The notes: generated by a model from the letters alone, not told the origin. Counted from the stretch's first letter, positions 46,551 through 55,815 are shown. The stretch: DNA of 64,000 bases from Arsukibacterium indicum (GCF_019100565.1 NZ_JAHRID010000002.1:372001-436000), one strand, 5' to 3'. Translations and numbers: made by a program.

Positions 46551-47144
46551 TTATATAAATACCAGCATAATTACCACAGGTACCAGAGCACCTAACGCTA
46601 TTACAGGCCAGGTCATTGGCCGGTGCGGCCCCTGCCTGAACAGTAAAATCAGCCCGGTAACACAAAACACTACACAAACTGCAGCAAACGCATCTATAAA
46701 CCAGAACCAGACCACACCGCTGTCACGGCCTTTGTGTAAATCATTAAAGTAAGCCACCCAGCCGCGGTCTGTGCGTTCATAGCTGAATGCTGCTGTCTGG
46801 CTATCAATAGCTATCCAGGCATCGGCACCGGGTTTGGGCATGGCGGCATAAAACTCTACCCCGTCCCAGTCGCCAGTCTGAGAAGGCGCCATACTAACGC
46901 CTTGCTCTGCCAGATAACCGTGCAATGTCGCCGGCAACATTACCTGCCCTGCCGGCAATCGCTGCAGGTGCAGCAATACCTCAGCAGGTATTGCTGCCTC
47001 GATAGTGGTTATCCGGGGGGTAGTTTTTATGGCCGCTGCATGATTAAGGGTTATGCCGGTTATCGCAAATAACAGCATGCCCACCAGTGTTACGGCGGCA
47101 CTTACCCAGTGCCACTGTCTTACTGAACCAAAACTGAGGCGCAT
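46551..47144 (-). CDS. PepSY-associated membrane protein
   Basis: A 197-residue inner-membrane protein: helices near 16-34, 145-167 and 176-195 with a periplasmic PepSY-like middle (WDGVEFYAAMPKPGADAWIA, AFSYERTDRGWVAYFNDLHKG). The LHKGRDSG block before the second helix is typical of PepSY_TM proteins, proposed to pass electrons for ferric-siderophore reduction. Its ATG overlaps the TonB receptor stop (TGATG). Confidence 0.87.
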   Translation of the reverse strand: MRLSFGSVRQWHWVSAAVTLVGMLLFAITGITLNHAAAIKTTPRITTIEAAIPAEVLLHLQRLPAGQVMLPATLHGYLAEQGVSMAPSQTGDWDGVEFYAAMPKPGADAWIAIDSQTAAFSYERTDRGWVAYFNDLHKGRDSGVVWFWFIDAFAAVCVVFCVTGLILLFRQGPHRPMTWPVIALGALVPVVIMLVFI

Positions 47145-49516
47145 CAGAAGCTTACCGTCATGCCAATCCAGAAATTACGGGCCTTGTCTTTAACGTTGTA
47201 ATCATCAGTAAACATCACCTCGCTGACCGCCCCGCGGCCGGTAACATAGTCGTACTGACCATCATTATTCAGATCGGTAAACAGTGTTGAATAAGAAGTG
47301 AAATCCCGATCCAGCAGGTTATTAATCCGCACGTCGAACCGCACCAGATCATTAAGCTGATAGCTGGCGCCGATATTCAGCAGGCTGTAGTTTTCATAAT
47401 ACAATTCCTGGTCGATCACGCTGTCATAGCCACGGTAGCGATCAGAGCGCAACTCACCCTGCAAATACAGGTTTATATTGTCCTGCAGCTGCCAGTTAAC
47501 CCGCACATTTACCATATGCTCTGCGGTATTGGTCAGGGGCAGGCCAGCTTGTGGGCCGCTTTTCTGCTCACTGTCGGTCCAGGTATAGTTGGCTTGTACC
47601 GCCCAGTCCGGCGCAACCTGATAACGACCGGCAACTTCCAGCCCATGAATATCTACACTATCGATATTAATCTTCTGGCTGTATGTCTGGTAACCCAGTT
47701 GATCATATTCACCCAGATTAACGCAGGGCCGCACGCCTCCGGTCTGGGTGCAGCTTTGAATGGTGTCACCGCGGGCAATTTTGTCCTCAAACTGTGTTCT
47801 GAAGTAAGTGATATTAAAATTATGGCTGTTATCGGCCGCGCTCCAGTACAGCGCTATTTCAGAATTGACACTGGTTTCTGGCTGTAACCCGGGGTTACCG
47901 GCAAACGGACTGGTGCCCTGACCACCAAAACCGGTAATACCGTCATATAAATCGGTGGTATTGGGTGTTTTGTAGCCGGTGCTGACCCCGCCTTTTACGG
48001 TCCATTGCGGGCTAAGATTATATACCGCATACAGCCTTGGCGAGACCTGGCTGCCAAACGTATCGTGCTCGTCATACCGAATACCGCCGGTAAGAGTGAA
48101 CACGTCAGTTATCATCCAGTTATCTTCAACAAACAGCGAATACATTTGCTGTTTCTGCACGCCACCGGCATTGCCGCTCTCCAGGCCAAATACGCCATCA
48201 ATCAGCTCGCCGTCAATCAGCTGACCACCAACAACCAGATTATGAGAACCCGCCGCTTCCAGCGGAATATCAAGCCTGACATCCAAAGTGTACTGGTTGC
48301 TTTCAAGCGGCCGGGCCGGACGGGGTAAAAAGGTTTGCTCGGCCAGGTTACGCCGTGCTTCTTCCGTCATGCCGGCATAGTCGCCTGTACCGTCGTACAT
48401 TTCCTGCAGTAACAGCCGTTCTGCCACACTCAGTGGCAGGGTGCGGCCATTATTGGAGGTATCAACATAGGACAGCGCCACCATGCTGCTGCCAAAACCC
48501 CATTTACCGTCATGAGCCAGTGACCACCAGCTGCGGTCAAACTCCTGATCAGCCGCATAGCCCGCCCGCGGATTCACCTGGCCGCGGCTATCCTGCCACA
48601 GCGCCGCAATACTATCTTTGGTGCCCAGTGGATAAACAATGCTGTCATTTTCAATATCGTAGCTTGGGGTGTTGTCGTACACCTGGTTTGACATATCGTA
48701 ATCAAACTTCAGCCGCTGATTGTCAGCCGGCGTCCATGACAGTGAGAAACCAAGATGTTCATCCTGGTTATCAACAGTCCGGCCACCGCCACCGAAGCCC
48801 AGCTCGCGGACAATAACATTGCCATTAGGGTCAATTGCCGGCGCAAACGCCGGTGATGATGCCTGCTGATCATACAGGCTGGCACGCAGGCCCAGGCTTA
48901 GTACGTTTTCGATGAGCGGGCCCATTACCGATACTTCAGTAGTAAAGTCGTCGCCAAAGCTATCATCTGACTGTACGCTTCGGCCCATACTGACTTCGCC
49001 GGTCCAGTTTTCAGTGTGCTTTTTGGTGATAACATTAATTACCCCACCCAGGGCATCAGCACCGTACAGGGTAGAAGCGGGACCGCGGATCACTTCAATC
49101 CGGTCAATCGCTGCCAACGGCGGCACATGATTAAACGCATTACCGCTAAAGTTATTCGGGTAAATATCACCGTGGTTATTCTGGCGACGACCGTCAATCA
49201 GCAACAGGGTGTATTCGCCGGTTAAGCCCCGCATACTAACCGAGCCCTGGCCGGTTTTATCCCGCGTCGTACCAATATCAATGCCTTCCTGATACTTCAC
49301 TGCGTCAAGCAAACTGGTAAAAGTACGTTCACGGATCTCTTCCTGTGTAATAACTGAAATACTGGCCGGCGCATCAGTCAGCTTTTGCTCAAAACCTGAC
49401 GCTGTCACCACGATATGCTCAATGCCATCGGGTGCTTTTGCCGACTCTGCCAGCGCAGCCCCAGCCAGAGTTGCGCTAATAACCAAAGCCAGTTTAGTTG
49501 GCGTCAAGTGCTTCAT
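47144..49516 (-). CDS. TonB-dependent siderophore receptor (CirA/IrgA-like)
   Basis: A 790-residue outer-membrane receptor. Signal peptide (LALVISATLAGAALA), TonB-box-like IEHIVVTASG, plug domain (SVSMRGLTGEYTLLLIDGRR, RIEVIRGPASTLYGADALGG) and a 22-strand barrel ending in WIGMTVSF. Plug sequence is close in style to CirA/IrgA catecholate receptors. A Fur box and a promoter lie upstream and AAAGGA precedes the start. It heads a five-gene operon ending in the flavoreductase. The substrate is probably a catechol siderophore or degradation product, but this is an inference. Confidence 0.92.
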   Translation of the reverse strand: MKHLTPTKLALVISATLAGAALAESAKAPDGIEHIVVTASGFEQKLTDAPASISVITQEEIRERTFTSLLDAVKYQEGIDIGTTRDKTGQGSVSMRGLTGEYTLLLIDGRRQNNHGDIYPNNFSGNAFNHVPPLAAIDRIEVIRGPASTLYGADALGGVINVITKKHTENWTGEVSMGRSVQSDDSFGDDFTTEVSVMGPLIENVLSLGLRASLYDQQASSPAFAPAIDPNGNVIVRELGFGGGGRTVDNQDEHLGFSLSWTPADNQRLKFDYDMSNQVYDNTPSYDIENDSIVYPLGTKDSIAALWQDSRGQVNPRAGYAADQEFDRSWWSLAHDGKWGFGSSMVALSYVDTSNNGRTLPLSVAERLLLQEMYDGTGDYAGMTEEARRNLAEQTFLPRPARPLESNQYTLDVRLDIPLEAAGSHNLVVGGQLIDGELIDGVFGLESGNAGGVQKQQMYSLFVEDNWMITDVFTLTGGIRYDEHDTFGSQVSPRLYAVYNLSPQWTVKGGVSTGYKTPNTTDLYDGITGFGGQGTSPFAGNPGLQPETSVNSEIALYWSAADNSHNFNITYFRTQFEDKIARGDTIQSCTQTGGVRPCVNLGEYDQLGYQTYSQKINIDSVDIHGLEVAGRYQVAPDWAVQANYTWTDSEQKSGPQAGLPLTNTAEHMVNVRVNWQLQDNINLYLQGELRSDRYRGYDSVIDQELYYENYSLLNIGASYQLNDLVRFDVRINNLLDRDFTSYSTLFTDLNNDGQYDYVTGRGAVSEVMFTDDYNVKDKARNFWIGMTVSF

Positions 49517-49568
49517 TTTTATCGTCCTTTTATATCCGTGAGCAAGAGTGCCCTAAAAATTCAGGGGG

Positions 49569-49598
49569 ATAATAGACGACTTTGGACGCCAACGTCAA
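49569..49598 (-). promoter_or_regulatory. promoter of the TonB receptor operon
   Basis: On the minus strand, -35 TTGACG (49593-49598) and -10 TATTAT (49569-49574) separated by 18 bases. Confidence 0.55.
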
Positions 49599-49602
49599 TA
49601 TT

Positions 49603-49621
49603 AATGATAACCATTATCATT
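49603..49621. promoter_or_regulatory. Fur box
   Basis: AATGATAACCATTATCATT, an 8-3-8 perfect dyad close to the Fur consensus of GATAAT hexamers. It lies just upstream of the -35 element of the TonB receptor promoter, so iron-replete Fur should repress the operon. Confidence 0.85.
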
Positions 49622-49759
49622 TGTATTACTGGGAGGCTAAACTAATGAGAGTGCCATGCGCCCTTTTTTCCAGGGTCTGCGATTGCTGGTAAATATTCAT
49701 GGCCAATAAAGCGTTTGGCCGAATAATCAGGCCGGGAATGGCGCGGTAAATAAGTGCTT

Positions 49760-50563
49760 TTAAATAAAAACAGTGCCTTTAAGATACAACACAGCAAAAC
49801 CTGATACTAACACCCGGTCATTGCTGAGGCGGCAATATAAGATGCCACCGCGAGCTGACGCCTGGTAAGCCATTAATTCATCTTTTGCCAGTTGTTTCGC
49901 CCAATAAGGCGCCAGCCCGGCATGAACAGAGCCGGTTACCGGATCTTCATCGCCGCCATTTGCCGGCCAGAAATAACGGGATATAAAGTCATATCTAGTT
50001 GTGGTGGCACTGGCTTTAGCGCTAACCACCACATCATAAGGCGCTAACTGCTTTAACTGCTCTGAGCGATAGCTCAGGTTTCTAACCTCCTGCTCAGAGG
50101 CCACTATTGCAAAATACGCCTGGCGGTTTTTTAATACCTGAATAGGTGTTACTGACAAACCGGCCAGTAAGGCCTCCGGCACCTGCTCGACAAGCTCTGG
50201 GCACTGGTTGGGAAAGCTCATTTCAATCCTGCCATCGCTATGCTGCTTAACAAACAACGAGCCCACTTCTCTGGTGCTAAATTCAATTTCCCCTTCTCCG
50301 CCAAGGTACTGAAAAATCACAAAAGAAGCGGCCAAGGTGGCATGGCCACAAAAATCGATTTCGGTCAGCGGCGAGAACCAGCGAATTTCATATTGATTGG
50401 CAGATAGCGGACAAATAAAAGCGGTTTCAGACAGGTTATTTTCAGCGGCAATACTTTGCATTACCTCAGGCTGCAGCCATTCACTTAACGGCACTACCGC
50501 CGCTGAGTTGCCTTTAAACTGCTGCTTAGTAAAAGCATCAACAACATAAATAGCTAATTCCAA
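49760..50563 (-). CDS. PhzF family isomerase-like protein
   Basis: A 267-residue diaminopimelate-epimerase-fold protein: IYVVDAFTKQQFKGNSAAVV, then ENNLSETAFI with the conserved Glu, EIDFCGHATLAAS and GDEDPVTGSVHAGLAPYW. These are the PhzF signatures. No phenazine genes are present, so a housekeeping isomerase role is more likely. Confidence 0.9.
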   Translation of the reverse strand: MELAIYVVDAFTKQQFKGNSAAVVPLSEWLQPEVMQSIAAENNLSETAFICPLSANQYEIRWFSPLTEIDFCGHATLAASFVIFQYLGGEGEIEFSTREVGSLFVKQHSDGRIEMSFPNQCPELVEQVPEALLAGLSVTPIQVLKNRQAYFAIVASEQEVRNLSYRSEQLKQLAPYDVVVSAKASATTTRYDFISRYFWPANGGDEDPVTGSVHAGLAPYWAKQLAKDELMAYQASARGGILYCRLSNDRVLVSGFAVLYLKGTVFI

Positions 50564-50645
50564 ATCAAACTCCTCAGGTTTATTTGCTCAGGTAAAGCCA
50601 CATCGTTTTATTGCTGCCTGTGCATCTATTTTAAAAGCACAATCC

Positions 50646-50966
50646 CTACCGTATAGCTTTGCGGAACCCATGCATATGCCTTTGAGGATCCTGGCGGGCA
50701 TGCAGCACACGAATAACTTCAAGCTGGTTGGCGGTAACCCGGTAAAACAAAATATGGCTTTGAATGGGTAAGCTTCTGATATGAGGTAGCAGTTCTGGAC
50801 GTTCGACACCGATTAGCGGTTGCTCTGTTAGTAACCAAAGCTGATGTTTAATGGCCAGCAGGTAGCTGTCTGATTGGGCTTGTCCCCACTGCCGAAGTCC
50901 GTGCTGGTAGATATCTTTCAAGTCATTCTTAGCCGCAGGCGCAATAATGAGCTTGTAAGCAGGCAT
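50646..50966 (-). CDS. parE: ParE/RelE-family toxin
   Basis: A 106-residue toxin of the ParE type: YKLIIAPAAKNDLKDIYQHGLRQWG, GVERPELLPHIRSLPIQSHILFYRV and VLHARQDPQRH. ParE toxins poison DNA gyrase. It begins four bases after the antitoxin stop codon, forming a type II toxin-antitoxin pair. Confidence 0.9.
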   Translation of the reverse strand: MPAYKLIIAPAAKNDLKDIYQHGLRQWGQAQSDSYLLAIKHQLWLLTEQPLIGVERPELLPHIRSLPIQSHILFYRVTANQLEVIRVLHARQDPQRHMHGFRKAIR

Positions 50967-50970
50967 ATAG

Positions 50971-51228
50971 TTAGCCTTTTATATCGTTAAACATTGCATC
51001 CAGCGCCGCCTTTGATTCAATTGCAATACCTTCGCCACGATCCAGTTGGTCAGTACCCACTTTCAATTGCTCGCGCAGCCGAGCCAGTTTTACTTCATGG
51101 ATCCAGTCTTCGTGCGTATCCATAAAACGCAACGCTTCGCGGATGACTTCACTGGCATTATTGTATAAACCACTCTCAACTTTGGCTTTAATGCGAGACT
51201 CTAATTCGGGCGTCAGGGATACATGCAT
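50971..51228 (-). CDS. parD: ParD-family antitoxin
   Basis: An 85-residue ribbon-helix-helix antitoxin: MHVSLTPELESRIKAKVESG, NNASEVIREALRFMD, and an acidic C-terminal tail that should bind the toxin. The start at 51228 is chosen because TTGGAGG lies just upstream. ParD usually represses its own operon. Confidence 0.9.
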   Translation of the reverse strand: MHVSLTPELESRIKAKVESGLYNNASEVIREALRFMDTHEDWIHEVKLARLREQLKVGTDQLDRGEGIAIESKAALDAMFNDIKG

Positions 51229-51261
51229 GATGGCCTCCAAGGGTAAGCACTTATATCCGCT

Positions 51262-51290
51262 ATGCTAGGCTTGGCGACAAAGATTGTCAA
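51262..51290 (-). promoter_or_regulatory. parDE promoter
   Basis: On the minus strand, -35 TTGACA (51285-51290), 17-base spacer, -10 TAGCAT (51262-51267), about 35 bases before parD. Confidence 0.6.
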
Positions 51291-51529
51291 TTTTTGTAGT
51301 TTACGAACTTGACCAAAACGGCTGTTCCAGCCGCTCTCTCTCTCAGGTTTCGGCTGAACTAAATAGAGGATAGCACCTCTTTTGAAGGAACCGGGAGTAA
51401 GGAACAGTGTTTTCACCGACATGTAGAGAAGTGGCGGCACTTTGGCAGCTGTTTGGCGTAACTGATAACTTGTAGTTTAAAGCGGAGCTTGGTTAACTCT
51501 CAGCATGGTTTAAATCTGTTGTGTTGATT

Positions 51530-52219
51530 ATGGATATTTCTGCTGAAAAACTAAAACGGGCAAGACTGTTACATAACTTGTCGCAAGAACTATTAGCCAA
51601 ACAATCGGGACTGAGTTTGCGCACTATTCAGCGTTTGGAACGTGAGGGCGGAGGCTCGGTGGAGTCGTTGCATGCCCTTTGCGCTACCCTGAATATCTGC
51701 GCTGAGCAGTTACAGCAACAAACCACTGCAATGCAAGCCGGCTGGCAGCGCACAACCATTATCAGCCGACTGCTCGTGTTTATAGTGTTATTTGCGGCTT
51801 TGTTCAGCCTGATGGGGAAAGCCTCGGCCACCAGTATTCACATCTATCTGGATTTAATGTCTTTGGTAATAATTTTCAGCTTTTTAACCCTGTCGACGTT
51901 GGCATGTTTTGGCTTTAATGGCTTACTAAGAGCAGTAAGTGGACTGAAATATCTGGCCAGCTCAGAACTTTACCAGCAACAAGCTACTAGTGATTTAGCG
52001 CAGCTTTACACTTTTATCTATAAAAACTGTTACTGTGCCGCCGCTATCGGCAGTTTAATCGGCCTGGTCAGTTTACTTGAAATTTATGCCACCACAGCGA
52101 ACAGCAGCCAGCTGTTTATGGGTCTACATGTGCTTACGATTCTGTGGCTATATGCAGCAATTATTGCCGAGTGCCTGCTAAGACCTCTGATATATAAACT
52201 AAAAAATGCCAGTGACTAA
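51530..52219 (+). CDS. membrane-bound XRE-family regulator
   Basis: A 229-residue protein. An N-terminal helix-turn-helix (ISAEKLKRARLLHNLSQELL, LSLRTIQRLEREGGGSVESL) is followed from about residue 80 by four hydrophobic helices. DNA-binding domain and membrane part on one chain suggest a membrane-tethered regulator. ATG 51530 is preferred over GTG 51521; no clear ribosome site is seen. Its target genes are unknown. Confidence 0.78.
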   Translation: MDISAEKLKRARLLHNLSQELLAKQSGLSLRTIQRLEREGGGSVESLHALCATLNICAEQLQQQTTAMQAGWQRTTIISRLLVFIVLFAALFSLMGKASATSIHIYLDLMSLVIIFSFLTLSTLACFGFNGLLRAVSGLKYLASSELYQQQATSDLAQLYTFIYKNCYCAAAIGSLIGLVSLLEIYATTANSSQLFMGLHVLTILWLYAAIIAECLLRPLIYKLKNASD

Positions 52220-52290
52220 CGTTATACATGATGATCCGCGCTGGCCAGTATTTCTCAGTAACATTAATCAAAATTCCCAGGCGCTGGATA

Positions 52291-52306
52291 ACATTAAATT
52301 TAATGT
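52291..52306. repeat. 16-bp AT-rich perfect palindrome
   Basis: ACATTAAA followed by its complement, between the convergent XRE and GNAT genes. It could be part of a terminator stem or an operator; no T-tract follows. Confidence 0.4.
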
Positions 52307-52357
52307 CAGTTTAATCAGTAATGCCAATACCATTTAAATAAACCATGCAGGGTGCCG

Positions 52358-52912
52358 TTACTTTTTTGTATTAATCTCCTGTCGGTACAACACCGCGTCA
52401 ACCTCGCCCAGTGCGTCCCGGTGCAAAAAACGTTTTACAAACTGCATACCCAGTTTGCGCATAACACCGATGGAGCCGGCGTTATCCGGCATAGCAATGG
52501 CTGATAAAAACCGCACCTGACAGTTATGCGCCAGCACCGCGTCTGCTACTGCCCTGGCGGCTTCGCTGGCATAACCCCTGCCCCAGTATTCCCGCTTAAA
52601 GCGCCAGCCAATTTCCACATCATCAGCACTGGGTGTGGTGGTGTTAAAGCCCATGGGCCGGATTAATACCCAACCTAAATAGGCATCGTCGGCACGTCGC
52701 CGTACCTGCCAGATACCAAAACCACGGCTGCTATCACGATATTGCACCATACGCGGCAAAAAAATTTCTTTTATGGCCTGCATACTGGTGCGCTTCCCAC
52801 CGTTAAGGTAGCGCATGACTTCTTCGTCCTGATCAACGTCAAACAGCAGCTGCGCATCCTGCTGACACAGCAAGGCGAAACTCAGCCGCTCAGTTGCGGG
52901 TACTTGTATCAT
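52358..52912 (-). CDS. GNAT acetyltransferase
   Basis: A 184-residue N-acetyltransferase: MIQVPATERLSFALLCQQDA, then EIGWRFKREYWGRGYASEAA as the acetyl-CoA binding loop and NAGSIGVMRKLGMQFVKRFL. The start at 52912 follows AGGA. RimJ/RimL-like. It lies close downstream of a second GNAT gene, and the two are not closely similar. Confidence 0.86.
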   Translation of the reverse strand: MIQVPATERLSFALLCQQDAQLLFDVDQDEEVMRYLNGGKRTSMQAIKEIFLPRMVQYRDSSRGFGIWQVRRRADDAYLGWVLIRPMGFNTTTPSADDVEIGWRFKREYWGRGYASEAARAVADAVLAHNCQVRFLSAIAMPDNAGSIGVMRKLGMQFVKRFLHRDALGEVDAVLYRQEINTKK

Positions 52913-52975
52913 TATTCGTTCCTGGGTTGTGGTATTAATATCGGCGTTAGTACCCACATTCGCATTAGAGCATTA

Positions 52976-53494
52976 TTACAGCCTGGCTTGCATGTAACGG
53001 GCCTGCTCACCCTGATAACTGGCCAGTGCCTGCTCTGCATTGTCGCTAAGCCCGGTAACTTCGTTAAAGCCCTGCCGCTGCCAGTAAGGTACCGAGCCCT
53101 GCACCGCAACCAGGGCCAGTTTCGTCAGGCCTTGACTTAACGCATGCTGCTGAGCGGTAGCAAGCAAGCGGCTGGCTAGCCCGAGGCCACGGGCGGCAGG
53201 GCTCACGGCCATATCGTGCAGGTACAAAAGCTGTGGCAAAGTACTTGGGGCAAAAGCCGACGCCAACGGCGTAATATGGCCATTTATTGAAGGATAACTA
53301 AATAAATAAGCTAATAACTGGCCGTTAGCGTTTTCAGCCAGCCAGCAACTGTCAGCAGCGACACTTAAACGTTGCTGCAATAGTGCCGGGCTTTCATATA
53401 AGGCATCGCTATAGCAGCTATCCTGCAGTGCAACAACTGCCATAATATCTGCCGGTTTAATTAATCGAATTGTTATTGTCATTGTCGTTGTCAT
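52976..53494 (-). CDS. GNAT acetyltransferase
   Basis: A 172-residue enzyme starting MTTTMTITIRLIKPADIMAV. The acetyl-CoA motif is LHDMAVSPAARGLGLASRLL, followed by LTKLALVAVQGSVPYWQRQGF. The precise start is uncertain, as two ATGs lie close together without a strong ribosome site. Unknown substrate. Confidence 0.83.
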   Translation of the reverse strand: MTTTMTITIRLIKPADIMAVVALQDSCYSDALYESPALLQQRLSVAADSCWLAENANGQLLAYLFSYPSINGHITPLASAFAPSTLPQLLYLHDMAVSPAARGLGLASRLLATAQQHALSQGLTKLALVAVQGSVPYWQRQGFNEVTGLSDNAEQALASYQGEQARYMQARL

Positions 53495-53594
53495 TTTTTT
53501 AGCGCGGCAAAACCTGTTAAACACTACCCGCTGTTTCTATCACTATAATCCGCGCTTCACCCACCGGATGAGCGACATGCTTCCATATTACCTG

Positions 53595-54536
53595 TTACGC
53601 TAATTTATCTAACTCAGCTTTCAGATACTGTGCCAGCTCAAGCATGCCATATTGCCCCGCCTTTGCTTCAGCGTCTGAATTATAATTAGTATTGGTGTTC
53701 ACATCATAGGCATAGCTGTTGCCCTCAGCATCCTGGATGGCCTCGATACCCGCAACCTGAATCGCATTCTGTTTAAGAAACATTTCATACTTATCAATAA
53801 ACGCGGGCCGATAGTCTTGCAGTATTTCAAACTTAGCCTTGGGCTTAGTGGGCGTTTTGTCAGTGGGGCAGAACATGTCACCTATTGCGCAAGCATCGGC
53901 CGGGCAAAGTTCAAAGCCCTCTGAAGTATCCACTTTAACCGCATACAAAAACTTGCCGCCAATAAACTCATGCCGGATGATAAAGGGTTCGGGCGCCTTA
54001 ATATATTGTTGAATGAGCGTAATGCCATCAACCGGCGCATCAAAATTGGGGCCGTCCAGATAGTCTTGCAGGGCCTGTACCGAGTGAAATAATTGCACCC
54101 CCTGGCCTTTGCCAGCACGATTATGCTTGGTGATAAATGAGCCCATACCCAGCGAGTTTGCCGCTTCAATGATGTGTTTTTTGCCGACTGCAGCAATGGT
54201 TTTTGGCGTAGCTATACCTGCTTTCTCTAAAGCTAAGTACTGATGCACTTTGCTAATCTCTAAACTTAATGCCCGGCTGCCGTTGATCACTTTACGGCCA
54301 TGATATTCCAGCCAGGCAATAACCGCGCCAGCCAGTTCCGGGGCAAAGCGATGATCCCGGGTGTGGGACGAGGCACTCATCCGGTTATAAAAAACGCCTT
54401 GTGGTGGCTCAGCCGATAAATCAATCGAGCCTTCATCTAAATGCCATAACTCGTAAGGGTAATTCAGCTCATCGAGTCTGTTTTGTAAATGAACTGTCCA
54501 TTCATTGTTTTCATGTAGCACGTAAATCTTGCTCAT
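53595..54536 (-). CDS. ATP-grasp ligase-like protein (RimK/alpha-L-glutamate ligase type)
   Basis: A 313-residue protein of ATP-grasp fold. ITKHNRAGKGQGVQLFHSVQ is the glycine-rich loop with ATP-binding lysine, LIQQYIKAPEPFIIRHEFIG the second nucleotide strand and AYDVNTNTNYN the metal-binding Asp/Asn block. The N-terminal NGSRALSLEISKVHQYLALEKA resembles RimK-type enzymes. It ligates an amino acid or a similar acid to an unidentified acceptor. Confidence 0.84.
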   Translation of the reverse strand: MSKIYVLHENNEWTVHLQNRLDELNYPYELWHLDEGSIDLSAEPPQGVFYNRMSASSHTRDHRFAPELAGAVIAWLEYHGRKVINGSRALSLEISKVHQYLALEKAGIATPKTIAAVGKKHIIEAANSLGMGSFITKHNRAGKGQGVQLFHSVQALQDYLDGPNFDAPVDGITLIQQYIKAPEPFIIRHEFIGGKFLYAVKVDTSEGFELCPADACAIGDMFCPTDKTPTKPKAKFEILQDYRPAFIDKYEMFLKQNAIQVAGIEAIQDAEGNSYAYDVNTNTNYNSDAEAKAGQYGMLELAQYLKAELDKLA

Positions 54537-54589
54537 TGAGTTAAGCCTTTAATTACCGGGTTTATGTTTTATTGGGTAGTCTCCGCTGG

Positions 54590-55012
54590 CTAAAGTATAC
54601 CGTAACGATGCTGCACAGCGGCAATTGAATTGACAACGAGTTGCCCTAATACATGGCTGTCGATATCAGCCAGCCGCTTGAAATAAAGGCAGGACTTGCA
54701 CATTTTGTGTTTGCCGAGCCTGGCCAGCAGTTTTTCCTGCGCAGCATCTTCACAAGAAAGGTAAACAACAAGCTCCCGCCCCCTGATTGCGAATCCCGTC
54801 AGGCACATTTCACCGGTCCTGCCGCTATCATAGACATAACGATACGAGCCATAACCGACGATACTTGGCCCCCACATTTTCGGGCTCTGCTTGGTAATCT
54901 TATTGAACATCGACATAAGGGCCTGGCAGTCAGCTTTCTGCTCTTCAGACGCCCGTGAAGCAATGTATTCTTCAACACTGGCAGCTGTTGCTTTCGTTTT
55001 TAGTTCGGTCAT
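54590..55012 (-). CDS. DUF1801 family protein
   Basis: A 140-residue soluble protein: ASEEQKADCQALMSMFNKIT, SPKMWGPSIVGYGSYRYVYDSGRTGE and GKHKMCKSCLYFKRLADID fit DUF1801 (YdhG-like). The function of the family is unknown; it is sometimes found near stress genes. Confidence 0.86.
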   Translation of the reverse strand: MTELKTKATAASVEEYIASRASEEQKADCQALMSMFNKITKQSPKMWGPSIVGYGSYRYVYDSGRTGEMCLTGFAIRGRELVVYLSCEDAAQEKLLARLGKHKMCKSCLYFKRLADIDSHVLGQLVVNSIAAVQHRYGIL

Positions 55013-55386
55013 TAGTTAAACCTTCTAAGTTATGGCGCGTTGCCCGGAAAAAGCACTGAGCAGCTGGGTTTTGCCTGAAACAGAGTTTACACCAGTCAAT
55101 TGATATAAAAAGTGCTCGATAGGGTTATTTAAATTCAAACAGAATCAATGGCACTGACCCTTTTTGATTTCACCTTCCACCAGAATCCTGTTGCAGTTTT
55201 AAAGCCAATACACTATGGTTGCCGAATGCAAACCTCCTTTAAATTTAAGCCAGTAAACTCCGCTGTTTACTGCCAGCATATTACTATTATTGCCTGCCAT
55301 TCCTAGGCCGGTTTTGCCCTGCGCGAAACCGGCTTAATACCTGAATATAAACCATATTGTCGTTATCTCTGTCCATCGGAGCTGTA
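55013..55386. other. non-coding spacer with a hairpin
   Basis: About 370 bases without a convincing gene. At 55307-55333 lies an 8-bp inverted repeat (GCCGGTTT / AAACCGGC) with an 11-base loop and no T-tract. A stretch near 55144-55170 (ATGGCACTGACCC) might be a scar of a repeat element; the basis is weak. Confidence 0.45.
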
Positions 55387-55815
55387 ATGTATTTCTGTTA
55401 TCCCAAACAGTCGTGCCCGGCTGTTGCCCCTATTATTGCTGCATTAGCTTGCCGCCCTATATTGCCGTTAACAGCGCTGCAATTACAGCAGCTGTTGCAT
55501 TATCTTGCCGATGAAGCCAGCGAAAGCCGGTTTGAACTTAATAGCGCCCGGGTCAGGCTAGACAGCAGTATCGAACTTTTGAACCTCTGCAATGGAGAGC
55601 ATGGCTGGCTGCAGCTGGTAGCGCCGGTTGCCGCTGATCTCCGCCAGCGCCGACTGTCTGTGTTATCACCATTGGGCAGGACTTTGCTGGGACAAAGTGC
55701 AGACAGTGTCATTTCACTTAATTTATTGGGTCAGAAATTGCGTTTTCGCATTCTGACCGTATTGTGCGTTAAACATCCTAAACCAAGGAGTGCAGAATGC
55801 TTCAACCTGAAATAA
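55387..55815 (+). CDS. degenerate Rnk/GreA-GreB C-domain-like protein
   Basis: A 142-residue protein (start ATG 55387 after GGAG). The C-terminal LSVLSPLGRTLLGQSADSVI corresponds to the ISVLAPVGSALLGLKAGDTI block of the neighbouring Rnk. The N-terminus is unusual and cysteine-rich (MYFCYPKQSC). It overlaps the following rnk gene by 19 bases. I take it as a divergent paralog with a weakened GreA/GreB-type domain. Confidence 0.65.
   Translation: MYFCYPKQSCPAVAPIIAALACRPILPLTALQLQQLLHYLADEASESRFELNSARVRLDSSIELLNLCNGEHGWLQLVAPVAADLRQRRLSVLSPLGRTLLGQSADSVISLNLLGQKLRFRILTVLCVKHPKPRSAECFNLK

Noticed and set aside
47516..48816. Several long plus-strand open frames inside the TonB receptor gene
   Set aside because: They lie antisense to a gene with clear family motifs, lack ribosome sites and have unnatural composition.
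48355..48816. A 153-codon plus-strand open frame rich in Cys, Arg, His and Pro
   Set aside because: It is a shadow of the receptor gene on the other strand; composition is typical of antisense frames.
49760..50563. Phenazine biosynthesis cluster
   Set aside because: Only an isolated PhzF-fold gene is present; such genes are common in bacteria that make no phenazine.
55140..55172. Transposase-associated repeat scar (ATGGCACTGACCC)
   Set aside because: Only a short familiar-looking stretch, with no inverted ends, second copy or transposase remnant.
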